NCBI GenBank assembly: GCA_943329845.2
Contig: CALQFM020000020.1
Location: forward strand, 1-58,137
Origin: Candidatus Kuenenia stuttgartensis
GTDB taxonomy: Bacteria > Pseudomonadota > Alphaproteobacteria > SMXS01
Direction of reading: 5' to 3'
Length of the DNA: 58,137 bases
Notes under the pieces: model-generated
The model's input: the letters and a program-made list of their open reading frames with translations, nothing else
What the model was told of the DNA's origin: nothing
Database searches by the model: none
In this document: in pieces, positions 47,177-56,153 of the stretch
Position numbering within the stretch: the stretch's first letter is position 1
Layout of the letters: each line of letters opens with the position of its first letter
Translations under genes and position numbers: made by a program

Positions 47177-48844
47177 CGGGTCGGCCGGGTAGATGTACGG
47201 GTAGGAGCCGGCGGACACGTAGGGCAGCGAGCCCAGCGGCAGCCGGTAGCCCATCGGGCTGTCGCCCGGCGCCAGGAACAGCTTGCCGCGGCGGAAACCC
47301 CAGCGCTCGCTGATCCAGCCGCCGCCGGCCCGGGCGTTCCACCGCTGCACCGGCAGCACGTAGCCGGTGGGCTTGGTCAGGCCGCGCTCGAACACGCGGG
47401 CGATGCGCGCCCGGTCTTCGGCGTTTTCCAGCCTGGAGTTGGAGGGATCCACGTTTTCCGGCAGCTCGGCCTCCTTCATCAGCCAGTGGGCCGGATCCTC
47501 ATATGCGGTCGTGACGTAGTCGGACGAGAGGCCGAGCCGGTCGGCGAAGTCCTCGATGAGGCGCCGGGCGTCCTCCGTCGTGGTATGGGTGCGGCGGGTC
47601 TCGCGGGCGATCAGGTCCGGGTTGCGCCAGACCGGCTTGCCGTCGCGGCGCCAGAACAGCGAGAACGTCCAGCGCGGCAGGGACTCGCCCGGATACCACT
47701 TGCCCTGGCCGTAATGCAGCATGCCGCCGGGCGCGAATTTCTCCCGCAGCCGGCGGATCAGCACGTCGGCCCGGTCGCGCTTGGTGGGGCCGACGGCGGC
47801 GGTGTTCCATTCCTCCGACTGGTAGTCGTCGATCGACACGAAGGTCGGCTCGCCGCCCATGGTCAGGCGGACGTCCTGGGCCTCCAGATCGCGGTCGACC
47901 ATCTCGCCGACCTCGTTCAGCCGCTCCCAGGCCTCGTCCGAGAACGGCAGGGTGATGCGCGGACGCTCGTCGATGCGGGTGACCGTCATCTCGAAGTCGA
48001 ACTGGACCTCGGCCGGCTCGACGCCGCCGACGATGGGCGCCGCCGACCGGTAGTGTGGCGTGGCGGCGAGCGGGATGTGGCCTTCGCCGGTCAACAGGCC
48101 CGATGTCGGATCGAAGCCGATCCAGCCCGCGCCGGGCAGGTAGACCTCGGCCCAGGCGTGCAGGTCGGTGAAGTCCACCTCGGTGCCGGACGGGCCGTCG
48201 AGCGCCTTCAGGTCATGCTTGAGCTGGATCAGGTAGCCGGAGACGAAGCGCGCCGCCAGACCCAGGTGGCGCAGGATCTGCACCAGCAGCCAGCTGGTGT
48301 CGCGGCACGAGCCCGACTGGAGCGACAGCGTCTCTTCGGGCGTCTGCACCCCGGGCTCCAGGCGGATCAGGTAACGGGTCTCGCGCTGCAGCCGGGCGTT
48401 CAGGTCGACCAGGAAGTCGACGGTCTTGACCTTGTGCGTCGGCAGCGTCTTGAGGAAAGCTTTCAGCGCCGGCCCGGCCGGTTCGGGTTCCAGATAGGCG
48501 GCGAGATCGACCTTCAGGTCGTCGGGCAGGGTGAACGGCAAATGGTCGGCGTATTCCTCGACGAAGAAATCGAACGGGTTGACCACCGACAGGTCGGCCA
48601 GCAGATCCACCTCGATGGCGAACTCGGTGACCTTCTCGGGGAACACGTAACGCGCCAGCCAGTTGGAATGGGCGTCCTGCTGCCAGTTGATGAAATGCTT
48701 CTCCGGCGTGACCTTGAGCGAATAGCTCAGGATCGGCGTGCGCGAATGCGGCGCCGGGCGCAGCCGGATGATCTGCGGCCCCAGGGAAACGGGACGCTCG
48801 TAGCGATACCGCGTCAGGTGGTGAATCGCTGCCTTGATGCCCAT
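47174..48844 (-). CDS. transglutaminase half of an interrupted transglutaminase-DUF2126 protein (premature TAG)
   Basis: A 556-residue frame from ATG 48844. It has a transglutaminase N-terminal domain (HHLTRYRYERPVSLGPQIIRLRPAP) and the catalytic core with Cys in LQSGSCRDTSWLLVQILRHLGL and His/Asp in DLHAWAEVYLPGAGWIGFDPTSG. A linker region follows (MTVTRIDERPRITLPFSDEAW, MGGEPTFVSIDDYQS, WTFSLFWRRDGKPVW). It stops at TAG after YIYPADP, exactly where homologues continue into DUF2126. One base change would restore a single 1099-codon gene. First gene of the ATP-grasp/transglutaminase operon. Confidence 0.85.
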   Translation of the reverse strand: MGIKAAIHHLTRYRYERPVSLGPQIIRLRPAPHSRTPILSYSLKVTPEKHFINWQQDAHSNWLARYVFPEKVTEFAIEVDLLADLSVVNPFDFFVEEYADHLPFTLPDDLKVDLAAYLEPEPAGPALKAFLKTLPTHKVKTVDFLVDLNARLQRETRYLIRLEPGVQTPEETLSLQSGSCRDTSWLLVQILRHLGLAARFVSGYLIQLKHDLKALDGPSGTEVDFTDLHAWAEVYLPGAGWIGFDPTSGLLTGEGHIPLAATPHYRSAAPIVGGVEPAEVQFDFEMTVTRIDERPRITLPFSDEAWERLNEVGEMVDRDLEAQDVRLTMGGEPTFVSIDDYQSEEWNTAAVGPTKRDRADVLIRRLREKFAPGGMLHYGQGKWYPGESLPRWTFSLFWRRDGKPVWRNPDLIARETRRTHTTTEDARRLIEDFADRLGLSSDYVTTAYEDPAHWLMKEAELPENVDPSNSRLENAEDRARIARVFERGLTKPTGYVLPVQRWNARAGGGWISERWGFRRGKLFLAPGDSPMGYRLPLGSLPYVSAGSYPYIYPADP

Positions 48845-48976
48845 GGGCTGGAACGCTCCGGTCTGCCGTATTTCCCGTTACGGCGAGTGTAGTGACCGAA
48901 ACCCGCAGGCAGGAACGGGAATCTTGGCAGGCCAGTACAGTTTATTGTGCATAAGCGAAAGGACGGCGCCCTCGCC

Positions 48977-48992
48977 TACGTCATTTGACGTA
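48977..48992. promoter_or_regulatory. palindrome upstream of the transglutaminase/ATP-grasp operon
   Basis: TACGTCA-TT-TGACGTA, 7-bp perfect arms. It lies about 130 bases before the operon's first start codon and 4 bases after the ydbL stop. It is short and not GC-rich, so it is more like an operator than a terminator. No regulator can be assigned. Confidence 0.45.
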
Positions 48993-48996
48993 TGCG

Positions 48997-49368
48997 CTAC
49001 TTCTTCTGCACCCAGGCGCCGTCGGCGCCCTGGAACCACCAGCCGGCCGGCGCGGCGCTCATGATCTGGCCGGCATAGACCTTGCCGACCTCTTCGGCGG
49101 GCGCGCCCTTGGCGGTCGCCTGCTCGGTGTAGACCTTGCGGCGCTCGGCGTTGGTGTCCTCGACCAGCTTGCGCACGTCGGCCGGCGCCTTGGCATCGCG
49201 CACTACGGCGTAGCCGTCATAGCGTTCACCCACGACACCGCTCGATCGCGGCGCATCGAGCGGCTTGGACTGGGCATAGGCGCTGGCCGCATTCAGGGCG
49301 ACGATGCCGCCGGCCCCGGTCAAGCATAGCGCCGCGGCCGTCAGAATGGAGGACAGGGTCTTTTTCAT
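48997..49368 (-). CDS. ydbL: YdbL-like (DUF1318) periplasmic protein
   Basis: A 123-residue secreted protein: signal peptide MKKTLSSILTAAALCLTGAG...AYA, then the DUF1318 region (GVVGERYDGYAVVRDAKAPADVRKLVEDTNAERRKVYTEQA, GKVYAGQIMSAAPAGWWF). AGGA 7-9 bases before ATG 49368 supports that start; ATG 49377 is in frame. It is the last gene of the ydbH-ynbE-ydbL set, 10 bases from ynbE. In E. coli the partner proteins YdbH and YnbE bridge the two membranes; YdbL appears to modulate them. Confidence 0.88.
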   Translation of the reverse strand: MKKTLSSILTAAALCLTGAGGIVALNAASAYAQSKPLDAPRSSGVVGERYDGYAVVRDAKAPADVRKLVEDTNAERRKVYTEQATAKGAPAEEVGKVYAGQIMSAAPAGWWFQGADGAWVQKK

Positions 49369-49378
49369 CGGGTTCATC

Positions 49379-49597
49379 CTAGAAAATCGGCTTGCTGGCG
49401 ACGTCTTCCTTCGCCTGCTGCTCCAGCTTGACGCGCACATCGGCGTCCAGCTTGATGTTGAGGTTGATGGTGATCGGCTCCTTCGGGGCCTGCACCTTCA
49501 CCGTCGGCGAGCACGCGGCGAGCGACAGAGCCGCCGCGATTACCGCCGGCAACCCGCCACTCCGCTTAAACGATTGATCCATGAAGCTTGTTCTCAT
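49379..49597 (-). CDS. ynbE: YnbE-like outer-membrane lipoprotein
   Basis: A 72-residue lipoprotein precursor with a signal ending in lipobox LSLAAC, the Cys being the lipidation site. The mature part VKVQAPKEPITINLNIKLDADVRVKLEQQAKEDV is the conserved YnbE core, which in E. coli stacks on the C-terminus of YdbH by beta-strand pairing. An ATG at 49582 (MDQSFKRSGG) would give a more standard signal peptide than ATG 49597. It lies between ydbH and ydbL in the same direction. Confidence 0.87.
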   Translation of the reverse strand: MRTSFMDQSFKRSGGLPAVIAAALSLAACSPTVKVQAPKEPITINLNIKLDADVRVKLEQQAKEDVASKPIF

Positions 49598-49657
49598 CCC
49601 GCTGGAGCCGTCACAAGAACATAGGGTAATTCGGTACGCTTCGCCATCACTCGCGGG

Positions 49658-52636
49658 TCATTTCTTGCCGAGCTCCCGGGCACCCCAGCCCAACGCGGTG
49701 TTCGCCGCGCCGGAAAGTTCGAGCACCAGCCTGGTCAGATAGTCGAAGTCGGTTTCCAGGCTGATGTTGAACACGAAGGGCTGGCCGTCCATCACCTTCG
49801 GGTTGTTGCCTTCCAGCCGGAACATGGCCTTGCCGGCGCCGGAGAACGGCTTGTCGGCGTCGATCACCATGCGGTCGTAGTGGAAGTCGGTGAGGGCGCG
49901 GAACGCCATGTCGACGTTCTCGCCATAGGTCTGGAGCTTGTCCGCCAATGCCGTCACGCCAACCTGCAGCGTGCCGGGGACCGAGGATTCGAGATGGCCC
50001 TTCTCCACCGATACCCTGCCGCCCGCGAGCCGCAGTGGCAGCAGCCCGCCGATCCGGCCGGTGCCCTTCAGTTGCTCCAGGTCCAGCACGGCGAAGGCCG
50101 TCTCGATGTTGATGTCGCTGACTTTCAAGTCGACCCGGCCGTCGCCGGTCGCGGCATCGATCTCGGCATTCTCGGTCTCGAACTGGCCGTCGAACACCTT
50201 GGCTGTGGCCCGCTCCAGCACCAGCTTGCCCGGGTCCAGCCGGAACGTGACGTCGAACGGCACCGCGTTCTCCGTCGGCAGCTGCAGGGTACCGGTAAGG
50301 CGCTGGCCGCCGGCCGAACGAATAGGCGACAGGCTGTCGAGCCGCAGACCGCCATTGATCGCGGAGACGTTGAGGCTCTCGCCGGTCACCGATACGTCCT
50401 TGAGCGCCAGCGTCAGCGTGCCCGGCGGCGCGCCTTCGCCCCAATGGATCGCGCCGTCGCCGCTGACGGTGCCGCCTGTCTTGGTCACGCCCGCCGCCAG
50501 CTTCGGCGAGAGGGCTTTCAGCGTGCCGTCGCCCGACAGGTCGATGGGCTTCAGCGCGACGCTGGTACTGCCCTTGCCGCTGTCCAGGTTATGGCTTCCC
50601 TTGGCCGTCAGGCTGAGAACCTTGCCCGCGCCGGTCAGGCCGGCGGCGAACGTCGCCGTCGATCCCGAGACGCGGGCGTCGACGGTGGCCCTCATGGTCG
50701 AGAAAAGCGCTGGCTCGCCGGTGCCGCGCAGTTCGGCGATGGATGCCTTGATGCCGGTTGTGTCGCCCGCCTGGGTGATCGTCGCGGAAATCCCACGTGC
50801 CGCCACGCCGCTGTCAGGCAGCTCCAGGCGGCCTTTGTCCAGCACGGCCTTCAGCCCGTCCTTGTCCACGGTCAGCGCCATCCGCACGGCGCCGAGCATT
50901 GCCTTGCCCGGTTCGGCGCCCTCGCGTCTGACAGTGGCGGTCCAGGCGAAAGGTTGCAGCACGGCGGATGCCGCGACCGCGCCGGTTGCTCGGTCCCTGG
51001 CATAGGTCGCAGCCGGTTGCAGTAGCAGGCTCGACGTGCCGGGGAGCGAGACAGTCTCGCCCCAATGGGCGTTGCGCACGGTCAGCGCGCCGCTGTCGGC
51101 GGTCAGCCTGATGGTTTGAGGGCCTACGTCGTACTTGCCCGCCAGCGCCAGTTCCGTAGACGGCAGGCTCCGGCCTTCCGGCAACTTGAGCGACAGTTCG
51201 GCTTTCAGGTTGAGGTCGCCCTTCGCGGCAATGTCGTGCGCCGACGCCAGCCATTGCGACGGATCGAGCGAGGCGTCGCCCGCGATGTCGCCTCGGACGA
51301 ACAGGGCGGGCGTCTCGTAGCTGATGCCGCCGCTTACCGTAAGCTTGTCGGAGCCGTCTTGCGGCGTGATGGCAAGGAACGGCGCGTCCGGCGCGGGCGC
51401 GACCGACAGGTTCGAATTTCCGGCGAACAGGCTGCCTTTCGCGGCGATGGATGGGTCCAGCGTCATGCCGCTTGCGGTGATGCCCTTGGGCGTGGTGACC
51501 GACAGCGCGCCGTCGGCCAGCTTGACATCGAGCGACACGACCGCGTCATCCACCGTCACGGTTCCCGGAATGCGCAGGCCGCTTGCCGTGCCGTCGAGCG
51601 AGGCCTGCGCCTTGCCCACGCGCAACCAGTCGCCCAGCCCCGAGGCGAATGCCGCCTGCATCGTCGGCCCGGGTGGCGTCATGCCCGACGCCCTGAGATG
51701 CACGCCGCCGGTCGCCGGCCTGTCGGCGCCGGCCAGCCCGCTGACAAAAGCGGCGTCGGCGGTGCCTTCCATGGTGAACGGCACGCCGGCCTGGGGCTTG
51801 GCGCCATCCGCCTGCAGCGAGAACGAGACCGGTTTCGACTGCAGGGCCACGTTCAGCACGTTCTGCGGTTGGCGCAGCGAGGTCGAGAGCCGGCCCGGAC
51901 CCAGTGGACCTGTGCCGCCGGAAATCTGCGCGAAGCCGAAGGCGCCGTCGACCAGGTCGATGCCCTGCGCGCTGGTCACCAGCCGCAAGGTACCGGTCAG
52001 CGTCTCCGCCTTCACCGTGCCGACGGCCAGGTCGCCGTCGCTGACGGTGAACATGCCGGCGCGCGCGCCGTCCGGCATCATGGTGCCGGTGATCCGGCCC
52101 GTCATATGCCCCTGCGGCGCGCGCACGGTCATCGCCAGGTTGGCGCCCATATTGTCCTTGCCCGTCACCGCGCCGGAGACATCCGCGATGATCTGCGTGC
52201 CTTCCATGTCGAGCGTCAGGCGGGAGTTCCGGATGTCGAGCCGATCGAGCGGCAGGCTGATCGGGCCGTCGCTGGGCGTGATGGCGGGGAACAGCTTGCC
52301 GTCCTTCCAGGCAAAACGGAGGCGGGCGCCGTCGACGCTCATGCGCCGCACTTCGCCGCTCAGCAGGTCGCCGATCCGGTAATCCACATGGATGCGGTCT
52401 ATGGTGCCGGCGGCCGACGACACCAGGCGCATTTCCGCCCGCGCGAATCCCAGGTCGGTGACACGCACGTCCGACGGACCCAGGCCAAAATCGTCGATAC
52501 TGTTCTCGATCGCCCTCTCGGTCAGCGCCGCCCGCGACATCCACAGCAGCAGTAGCGCCGCGGCAAGCACGGCGAGCGTTCCGGTGGTGATGCGGAAGGC
52601 GCGCGACCGGCGGCGCCAGGAGGAGCGGAGCGTCAT
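49658..52636 (-). CDS. ydbH: YdbH-like AsmA-family intermembrane transport protein
   Basis: A 992-residue protein anchored by one N-terminal helix (ITTGTLAVLAAALLLLWMS), followed by a very long periplasmic region of repeated beta-strand patterns, as in AsmA-like bridge proteins. The C-terminal YdbH domain is recognisable (LDLEQLKGTGRIGGLLPLRLAGGRVSVEKG, MDGQPFVFNISLETDFDYL). E. coli YdbH acts with YhdP and TamB in moving phospholipids to the outer membrane. ATG 52636 is chosen for the basic n-region (MTLRSSWRRRSRAF); the ribosome binding site is weak. First gene of the operon. Confidence 0.88.
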   Translation of the reverse strand: MTLRSSWRRRSRAFRITTGTLAVLAAALLLLWMSRAALTERAIENSIDDFGLGPSDVRVTDLGFARAEMRLVSSAAGTIDRIHVDYRIGDLLSGEVRRMSVDGARLRFAWKDGKLFPAITPSDGPISLPLDRLDIRNSRLTLDMEGTQIIADVSGAVTGKDNMGANLAMTVRAPQGHMTGRITGTMMPDGARAGMFTVSDGDLAVGTVKAETLTGTLRLVTSAQGIDLVDGAFGFAQISGGTGPLGPGRLSTSLRQPQNVLNVALQSKPVSFSLQADGAKPQAGVPFTMEGTADAAFVSGLAGADRPATGGVHLRASGMTPPGPTMQAAFASGLGDWLRVGKAQASLDGTASGLRIPGTVTVDDAVVSLDVKLADGALSVTTPKGITASGMTLDPSIAAKGSLFAGNSNLSVAPAPDAPFLAITPQDGSDKLTVSGGISYETPALFVRGDIAGDASLDPSQWLASAHDIAAKGDLNLKAELSLKLPEGRSLPSTELALAGKYDVGPQTIRLTADSGALTVRNAHWGETVSLPGTSSLLLQPAATYARDRATGAVAASAVLQPFAWTATVRREGAEPGKAMLGAVRMALTVDKDGLKAVLDKGRLELPDSGVAARGISATITQAGDTTGIKASIAELRGTGEPALFSTMRATVDARVSGSTATFAAGLTGAGKVLSLTAKGSHNLDSGKGSTSVALKPIDLSGDGTLKALSPKLAAGVTKTGGTVSGDGAIHWGEGAPPGTLTLALKDVSVTGESLNVSAINGGLRLDSLSPIRSAGGQRLTGTLQLPTENAVPFDVTFRLDPGKLVLERATAKVFDGQFETENAEIDAATGDGRVDLKVSDINIETAFAVLDLEQLKGTGRIGGLLPLRLAGGRVSVEKGHLESSVPGTLQVGVTALADKLQTYGENVDMAFRALTDFHYDRMVIDADKPFSGAGKAMFRLEGNNPKVMDGQPFVFNISLETDFDYLTRLVLELSGAANTALGWGARELGKK

Positions 52637-52778
52637 GCGCTGGAGAATATCCGGATCGCGCGCGGCCCGACAGGTCGTTGCTCGGCGCTGCCGTTCATTT
52701 CGCCTCCGCACCCCTTGGGAACCGGGAAACAGGCACCATATTGAGGGGCAAACAGTCCATCCCCGAGAGGATCGCCCC

Positions 52779-53711
52779 TTGAGTGAAGACCCCTACAAGG
52801 TCCTCGGCGTCGCCCGGGACGCCAGCCAGGACGCCATTCGCAAGGCTTACCGGAAGCTTGCGAAGGAGGCGCATCCCGATCTCAACCCGGGAGACAAGAA
52901 GGCCGAGGACCGGTTCAAGGCCATCTCCGGCGCCTACGATATCGTCGGCGATGCCGAAAAGCGTGCCCGCTTCGACAAGGGCGAGATCGACGCCTCGGGC
53001 ACCGAGCGGCCGCGGCAGCAGGACTTCTACCGGCAATATGCCGACGCGGACGGCGGTGGCCGCTATCAGTCGTCGGCCGGCTTCGACGATTTCGCCGACC
53101 TGTCGGACCTGTTCTCCGACATGTTCCAGCGCAACGGTCGCGGTGGCGGCGCCGGCCGTGCCCCGCGTCAGATGCGCGGCCAGGACCTGCGTTACCAGCT
53201 TCCCGTTGACTTCCTCGACGCGGTGAACGGCGCCAAGCGTCGGGTCACCATGCCCGACGGCAGGACGCTGGATATCGCCGTCCCGCCGGGCACGCGGTCG
53301 GGACAGACCCTGCGGTTGAAGGGCAAGGGCGTGCCGGGCGTGAACGGCGGCCCGGACGGCGACGCACTGGTCGAGATCCAGGTCGGCATCCATCCGCTGT
53401 TCGAGCGCGACGGCGACGACATCGTCGTCGAGTTGCCGATCTCCATCGACGAGGCGGTGCTGGGCGGCAAGGTCGCCGTGCCCACCATTACCGGCAAGGT
53501 CAACCTGACCATCCCGAAGGGCGCCAGTTCGGGCCAGACCCTGCGGCTGCGCGGCAAGGGCGTGCCCGCCGGCAAGAACCGCGCCGCCGGCGACCAGCGG
53601 GTGAAGCTGAAGATCGTCATGCCCGCGTCGGTTGATGACGACCTGGAGACGTTCATGAATTCGTGGCGCGAGAGCCACGCCTACAACCCGCGCGCCGGGA
53701 TGAAGGAATAG
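52779..53711 (+). CDS. DnaJ-family co-chaperone, CbpA-like
   Basis: A 310-residue type II J protein. The J domain covers residues 4-70 with HPD at 32-34. A Gly-rich linker follows (RNGRGGGAGRAPRQMRGQ), then two C-terminal beta-barrel domains (DLRYQLPVDFLDAVNGAKRRVTMPDGRTLDI; GQTLRLRGKGVP). There is no zinc-finger domain, so it is CbpA-like rather than DnaJ. It stimulates DnaK and handles unfolded substrates. The start is a TTG at 52779 with GAGAGG 8 bases upstream. It is 2 bases from its modulator gene and divergent from ydbH. Confidence 0.92.
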   Translation: MSEDPYKVLGVARDASQDAIRKAYRKLAKEAHPDLNPGDKKAEDRFKAISGAYDIVGDAEKRARFDKGEIDASGTERPRQQDFYRQYADADGGGRYQSSAGFDDFADLSDLFSDMFQRNGRGGGAGRAPRQMRGQDLRYQLPVDFLDAVNGAKRRVTMPDGRTLDIAVPPGTRSGQTLRLKGKGVPGVNGGPDGDALVEIQVGIHPLFERDGDDIVVELPISIDEAVLGGKVAVPTITGKVNLTIPKGASSGQTLRLRGKGVPAGKNRAAGDQRVKLKIVMPASVDDDLETFMNSWRESHAYNPRAGMKE

Positions 53712-53713
53712 CC

Positions 53714-54046
53714 ATGGCCCTGACCGAACAGGATGTGGTCGCGGCGGTCGGCGAGATTTCCGCCCGCCGGCTGCGCATGATCGTCCGCCGCGGCTGGGTC
53801 CGGCCGCGGCGCCGGGCCGGGACGACCGAGTTCAGCGACGCCGACGTGGCGCGCGTTCGACTGGTGTATCACCTCACCGAGAAACTCGAGGTGCAGGAAG
53901 AGGACGTACCGGTGATCCTGTCGCTGGTCGACCAGGTCCACGGCCTGCGCCGCGCCCTGCGCAACCTGGGCCGCGCCGTCGAAGGCCAGCCGGACGAGGT
54001 CCGCGCCCAGATCACGCGCACCTTCAGGGACCTGGACCGCGCCTAG
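53714..54046 (+). CDS. CbpM-like modulator (MerR-type HTH) of the J protein
   Basis: A 110-residue protein with a MerR-like helix-turn-helix (RRLRMIVRRGWVRPRRRAGTTEFSDADVARVRLVYHL) and a helical C-terminus. Position directly after the CbpA-like gene matches cbpA-cbpM, in which CbpM binds and inhibits the J domain. Function is inferred from context and fold. It ends 5 bases before the convergent homospermidine synthase. Confidence 0.87.
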   Translation: MALTEQDVVAAVGEISARRLRMIVRRGWVRPRRRAGTTEFSDADVARVRLVYHLTEKLEVQEEDVPVILSLVDQVHGLRRALRNLGRAVEGQPDEVRAQITRTFRDLDRA

Positions 54047-54051
54047 CGACC

Positions 54052-55485
54052 CTATCGGACGATGACGTTCGAAAACTGCCAGGGATCCTCGGCGTCGTAG
54101 TCGTCGGGGAACAGGCCGCCTTCGCGGTTGGCGAGCGGCGTCCAGTCCGTATAGACGCCGACGACTGGGCCCAGATAGGGAAGCTGCACTTCCAGGCACC
54201 GCTCGAAGTCGGTCTCGTCGGCCTCGACCACGCCCCGGTCCGGATTCTCCAGCGCCCAGATCATGCCGGCGAGTACGGCCGACGTAACCTGCAGGCCCGT
54301 CGCGTTCTGATAGGGCGCGATCTCGCGGGTTTCCTCGATCGACAGCTGCGAGCCGTACCAGTAGGCGTTCTTGCCATGGCCGTAGAGCAGCACGCCCAGC
54401 TCGTCGATGCCGTCGACGATGTCGTGCTCGTCCAGGATGATCCAGTCGTCCTGGCGCTGCCATTCGGAACCGGCCATCTCGTGCAGCGACAGCACCGCGT
54501 CGTCGCAGGGGTGGTAGGCGTAGTGGCAGGTGGGCCGGTACACGGCCTCGCCGTTCTCGCGGACGGTGAAATAGTCGGCGATGGAGATCGACTCGTTGTG
54601 GGTCACCAGGAAGCCGTGCTGGGCCTGGGCGGTCGGCGTCCAGGAGCGGACGCGGGTGCCGGCGCCGGGGCGCAGCAGGTAGATCGCCGCGCCGCAGCCG
54701 CCCTCATGGGTGCGGCCTTCGGGCGGCAGCGCCTTTTCGTGGGTGCCCCAGCCGAGCTCGGCCGGTTGCAGGCCTTCCGAGATGAAGCCTTCCACCGACC
54801 AGGTGTTGACGAAGATGCCCTTGGGCTTGGGGTTGCGGGCGCGCTGGGTGTCGCGCTCGGCGATGTGGATACCCTTGACGCCGACCCGCTGCATCAGCCG
54901 GCCCCACTGCTCGCGGCTGGCCGGCTTCTCGACCGTGAGGCCCATGTCGGCGGCCAGGTTGAGCAGCGCCTGCTTGACGAACCACGACACCATGCCGGGA
55001 TTGGCGCCGCAGCAATTGACCGCGGTCGGGCCGCCGGGCCTGCGCGCGCGCAGGTCGAGCACGGCCTGGCGCAGGGCGTAGTTGGAGCGCTGTGACACCG
55101 ACAGGCTGGTGTCGGTGTAGAAGCCCAGCCAAGGCTCGGCGACCGTGTCGATGTAGAGCGCGTCCAGGTCCTTGCACAGTTCCATGATCGCCACCGACGA
55201 GACGTCGACCGACAGGTTGACCACGAAGCCGCGGCCCGGGCCGGCGGTCAGCAGCGGCGTCAGCAATTCGCGGTAGTTGTCGACGCGGATGCTGTCATGG
55301 ATGAAGTTCACCCCGGCGTGGGAGACCATGTCGCTGTGCTCGTCCTCGGGATCGATCACGGTGAACTTGTCCCGGTCGCATTCGATGTGGCGCAGGATCA
55401 GCGGCAGGGTTCCGCGGCCGATCGAGCCGAAGCCGATCATGACGATGGGGCCGTCGAAGCGGGCGTGAATGGGCGATACGCTCAA
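54052..55485 (-). CDS. hss: homospermidine synthase
   Basis: A 477-residue NAD-dependent enzyme making sym-homospermidine from two putrescines (or spermidine plus putrescine). The N-terminal NAD motif is IVMIGFGSIGRGTLPLI. Other family segments are FVVNLSVDVSSVAIMELC, VNCCGANPGMVSWFVKQAL and THEGGCGAAIYLLRPGAG. The start is TTG 55485 with AGGAG 7 bases upstream; homology begins immediately (GRFDGPIVMIG-like). It lies downstream of ornithine decarboxylase and a GNAT gene on the same strand, forming a polyamine locus. Confidence 0.93.
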   Translation of the reverse strand: MSVSPIHARFDGPIVMIGFGSIGRGTLPLILRHIECDRDKFTVIDPEDEHSDMVSHAGVNFIHDSIRVDNYRELLTPLLTAGPGRGFVVNLSVDVSSVAIMELCKDLDALYIDTVAEPWLGFYTDTSLSVSQRSNYALRQAVLDLRARRPGGPTAVNCCGANPGMVSWFVKQALLNLAADMGLTVEKPASREQWGRLMQRVGVKGIHIAERDTQRARNPKPKGIFVNTWSVEGFISEGLQPAELGWGTHEKALPPEGRTHEGGCGAAIYLLRPGAGTRVRSWTPTAQAQHGFLVTHNESISIADYFTVRENGEAVYRPTCHYAYHPCDDAVLSLHEMAGSEWQRQDDWIILDEHDIVDGIDELGVLLYGHGKNAYWYGSQLSIEETREIAPYQNATGLQVTSAVLAGMIWALENPDRGVVEADETDFERCLEVQLPYLGPVVGVYTDWTPLANREGGLFPDDYDAEDPWQFSNVIVR

Positions 55486-55595
55486 GGGGTGACTCCTGTT
55501 TCTTATGGGAACGGCTCCCCCATCCGTGCGGACAGTAGAGCCGTTCCGTTTCATTGATGTGTCGCATGCCGGCAGTGCCGGAATGCGGTGCGGCC

Positions 55596-56144
55596 TTAGG
55601 CCGCCTGCCTGAGTTCGATCAGCGCGGTGCGGCGTCGGTCGTCTTCCGCTCCGACACGCATGCCGACTTTCACCATGCCGGTGGCGCCCGCGAGCGCCCC
55701 GGGCACCAGCTCGAGGCCCTGGAAGCGGTCGCGCTCGACCGGGCCGGGCAGGGTAAGGCCGGCGGTCAGTTCCGACGAGAAGCCAAAACGCCCGTAGTAG
55801 GGCGCGTCGCCGACCAGGATCACCGCACGGTGGTTCATGGCCGATGCTTCCGCCAGCGCGTGGTCCATCAGCAGGGTGCCGATGCCGAGGCCCTGGCATT
55901 CGGGGAGCACGCCGATGGGGCCGAGCAGCAGCGCGTCGCCGGCCGAACCGGCTTCCACGTGCCACAGGCGTACCGTGCCGGCAAGCCGGGCGCCCTGCCA
56001 GGCGCTGAAGGCGAGGCCGTCGGCGGGGCGCTGGCCCCGCCGGAGCTTCTCGCAGGTTTTCAGGTGCCGGCCGGGCAGGGCCCGGTCCAGCAGGATTTCC
56101 CGCGCCGGAATGTCCAGCGCCGTTTCGTTGCGGATCACGATCAT
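55596..56144 (-). CDS. GNAT-family N-acetyltransferase
   Basis: A 182-residue acetyltransferase. The acetyl-CoA binding motif is LGPIGVLPECQGLGIGTLLMDHAL, followed by VGDAPYYGRFGF. The layout (early IRNETALDIPAREILLDRAL) resembles the YhbS-like group of uncharacterised GNATs. It sits between ornithine decarboxylase (9 bases upstream) and homospermidine synthase, so a polyamine or precursor substrate is possible but unproven. Confidence 0.9.
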   Translation of the reverse strand: MIVIRNETALDIPAREILLDRALPGRHLKTCEKLRRGQRPADGLAFSAWQGARLAGTVRLWHVEAGSAGDALLLGPIGVLPECQGLGIGTLLMDHALAEASAMNHRAVILVGDAPYYGRFGFSSELTAGLTLPGPVERDRFQGLELVPGALAGATGMVKVGMRVGAEDDRRRTALIELRQAA

Positions 56145-56153
56145 GTCCGTGCC

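Noticed and set aside
46409-48892. 827-codon plus-strand ORF
   Set aside because: It is antisense to the transglutaminase-DUF2126 gene, whose catalytic motifs and homology are clear; the product composition is shadow-like.
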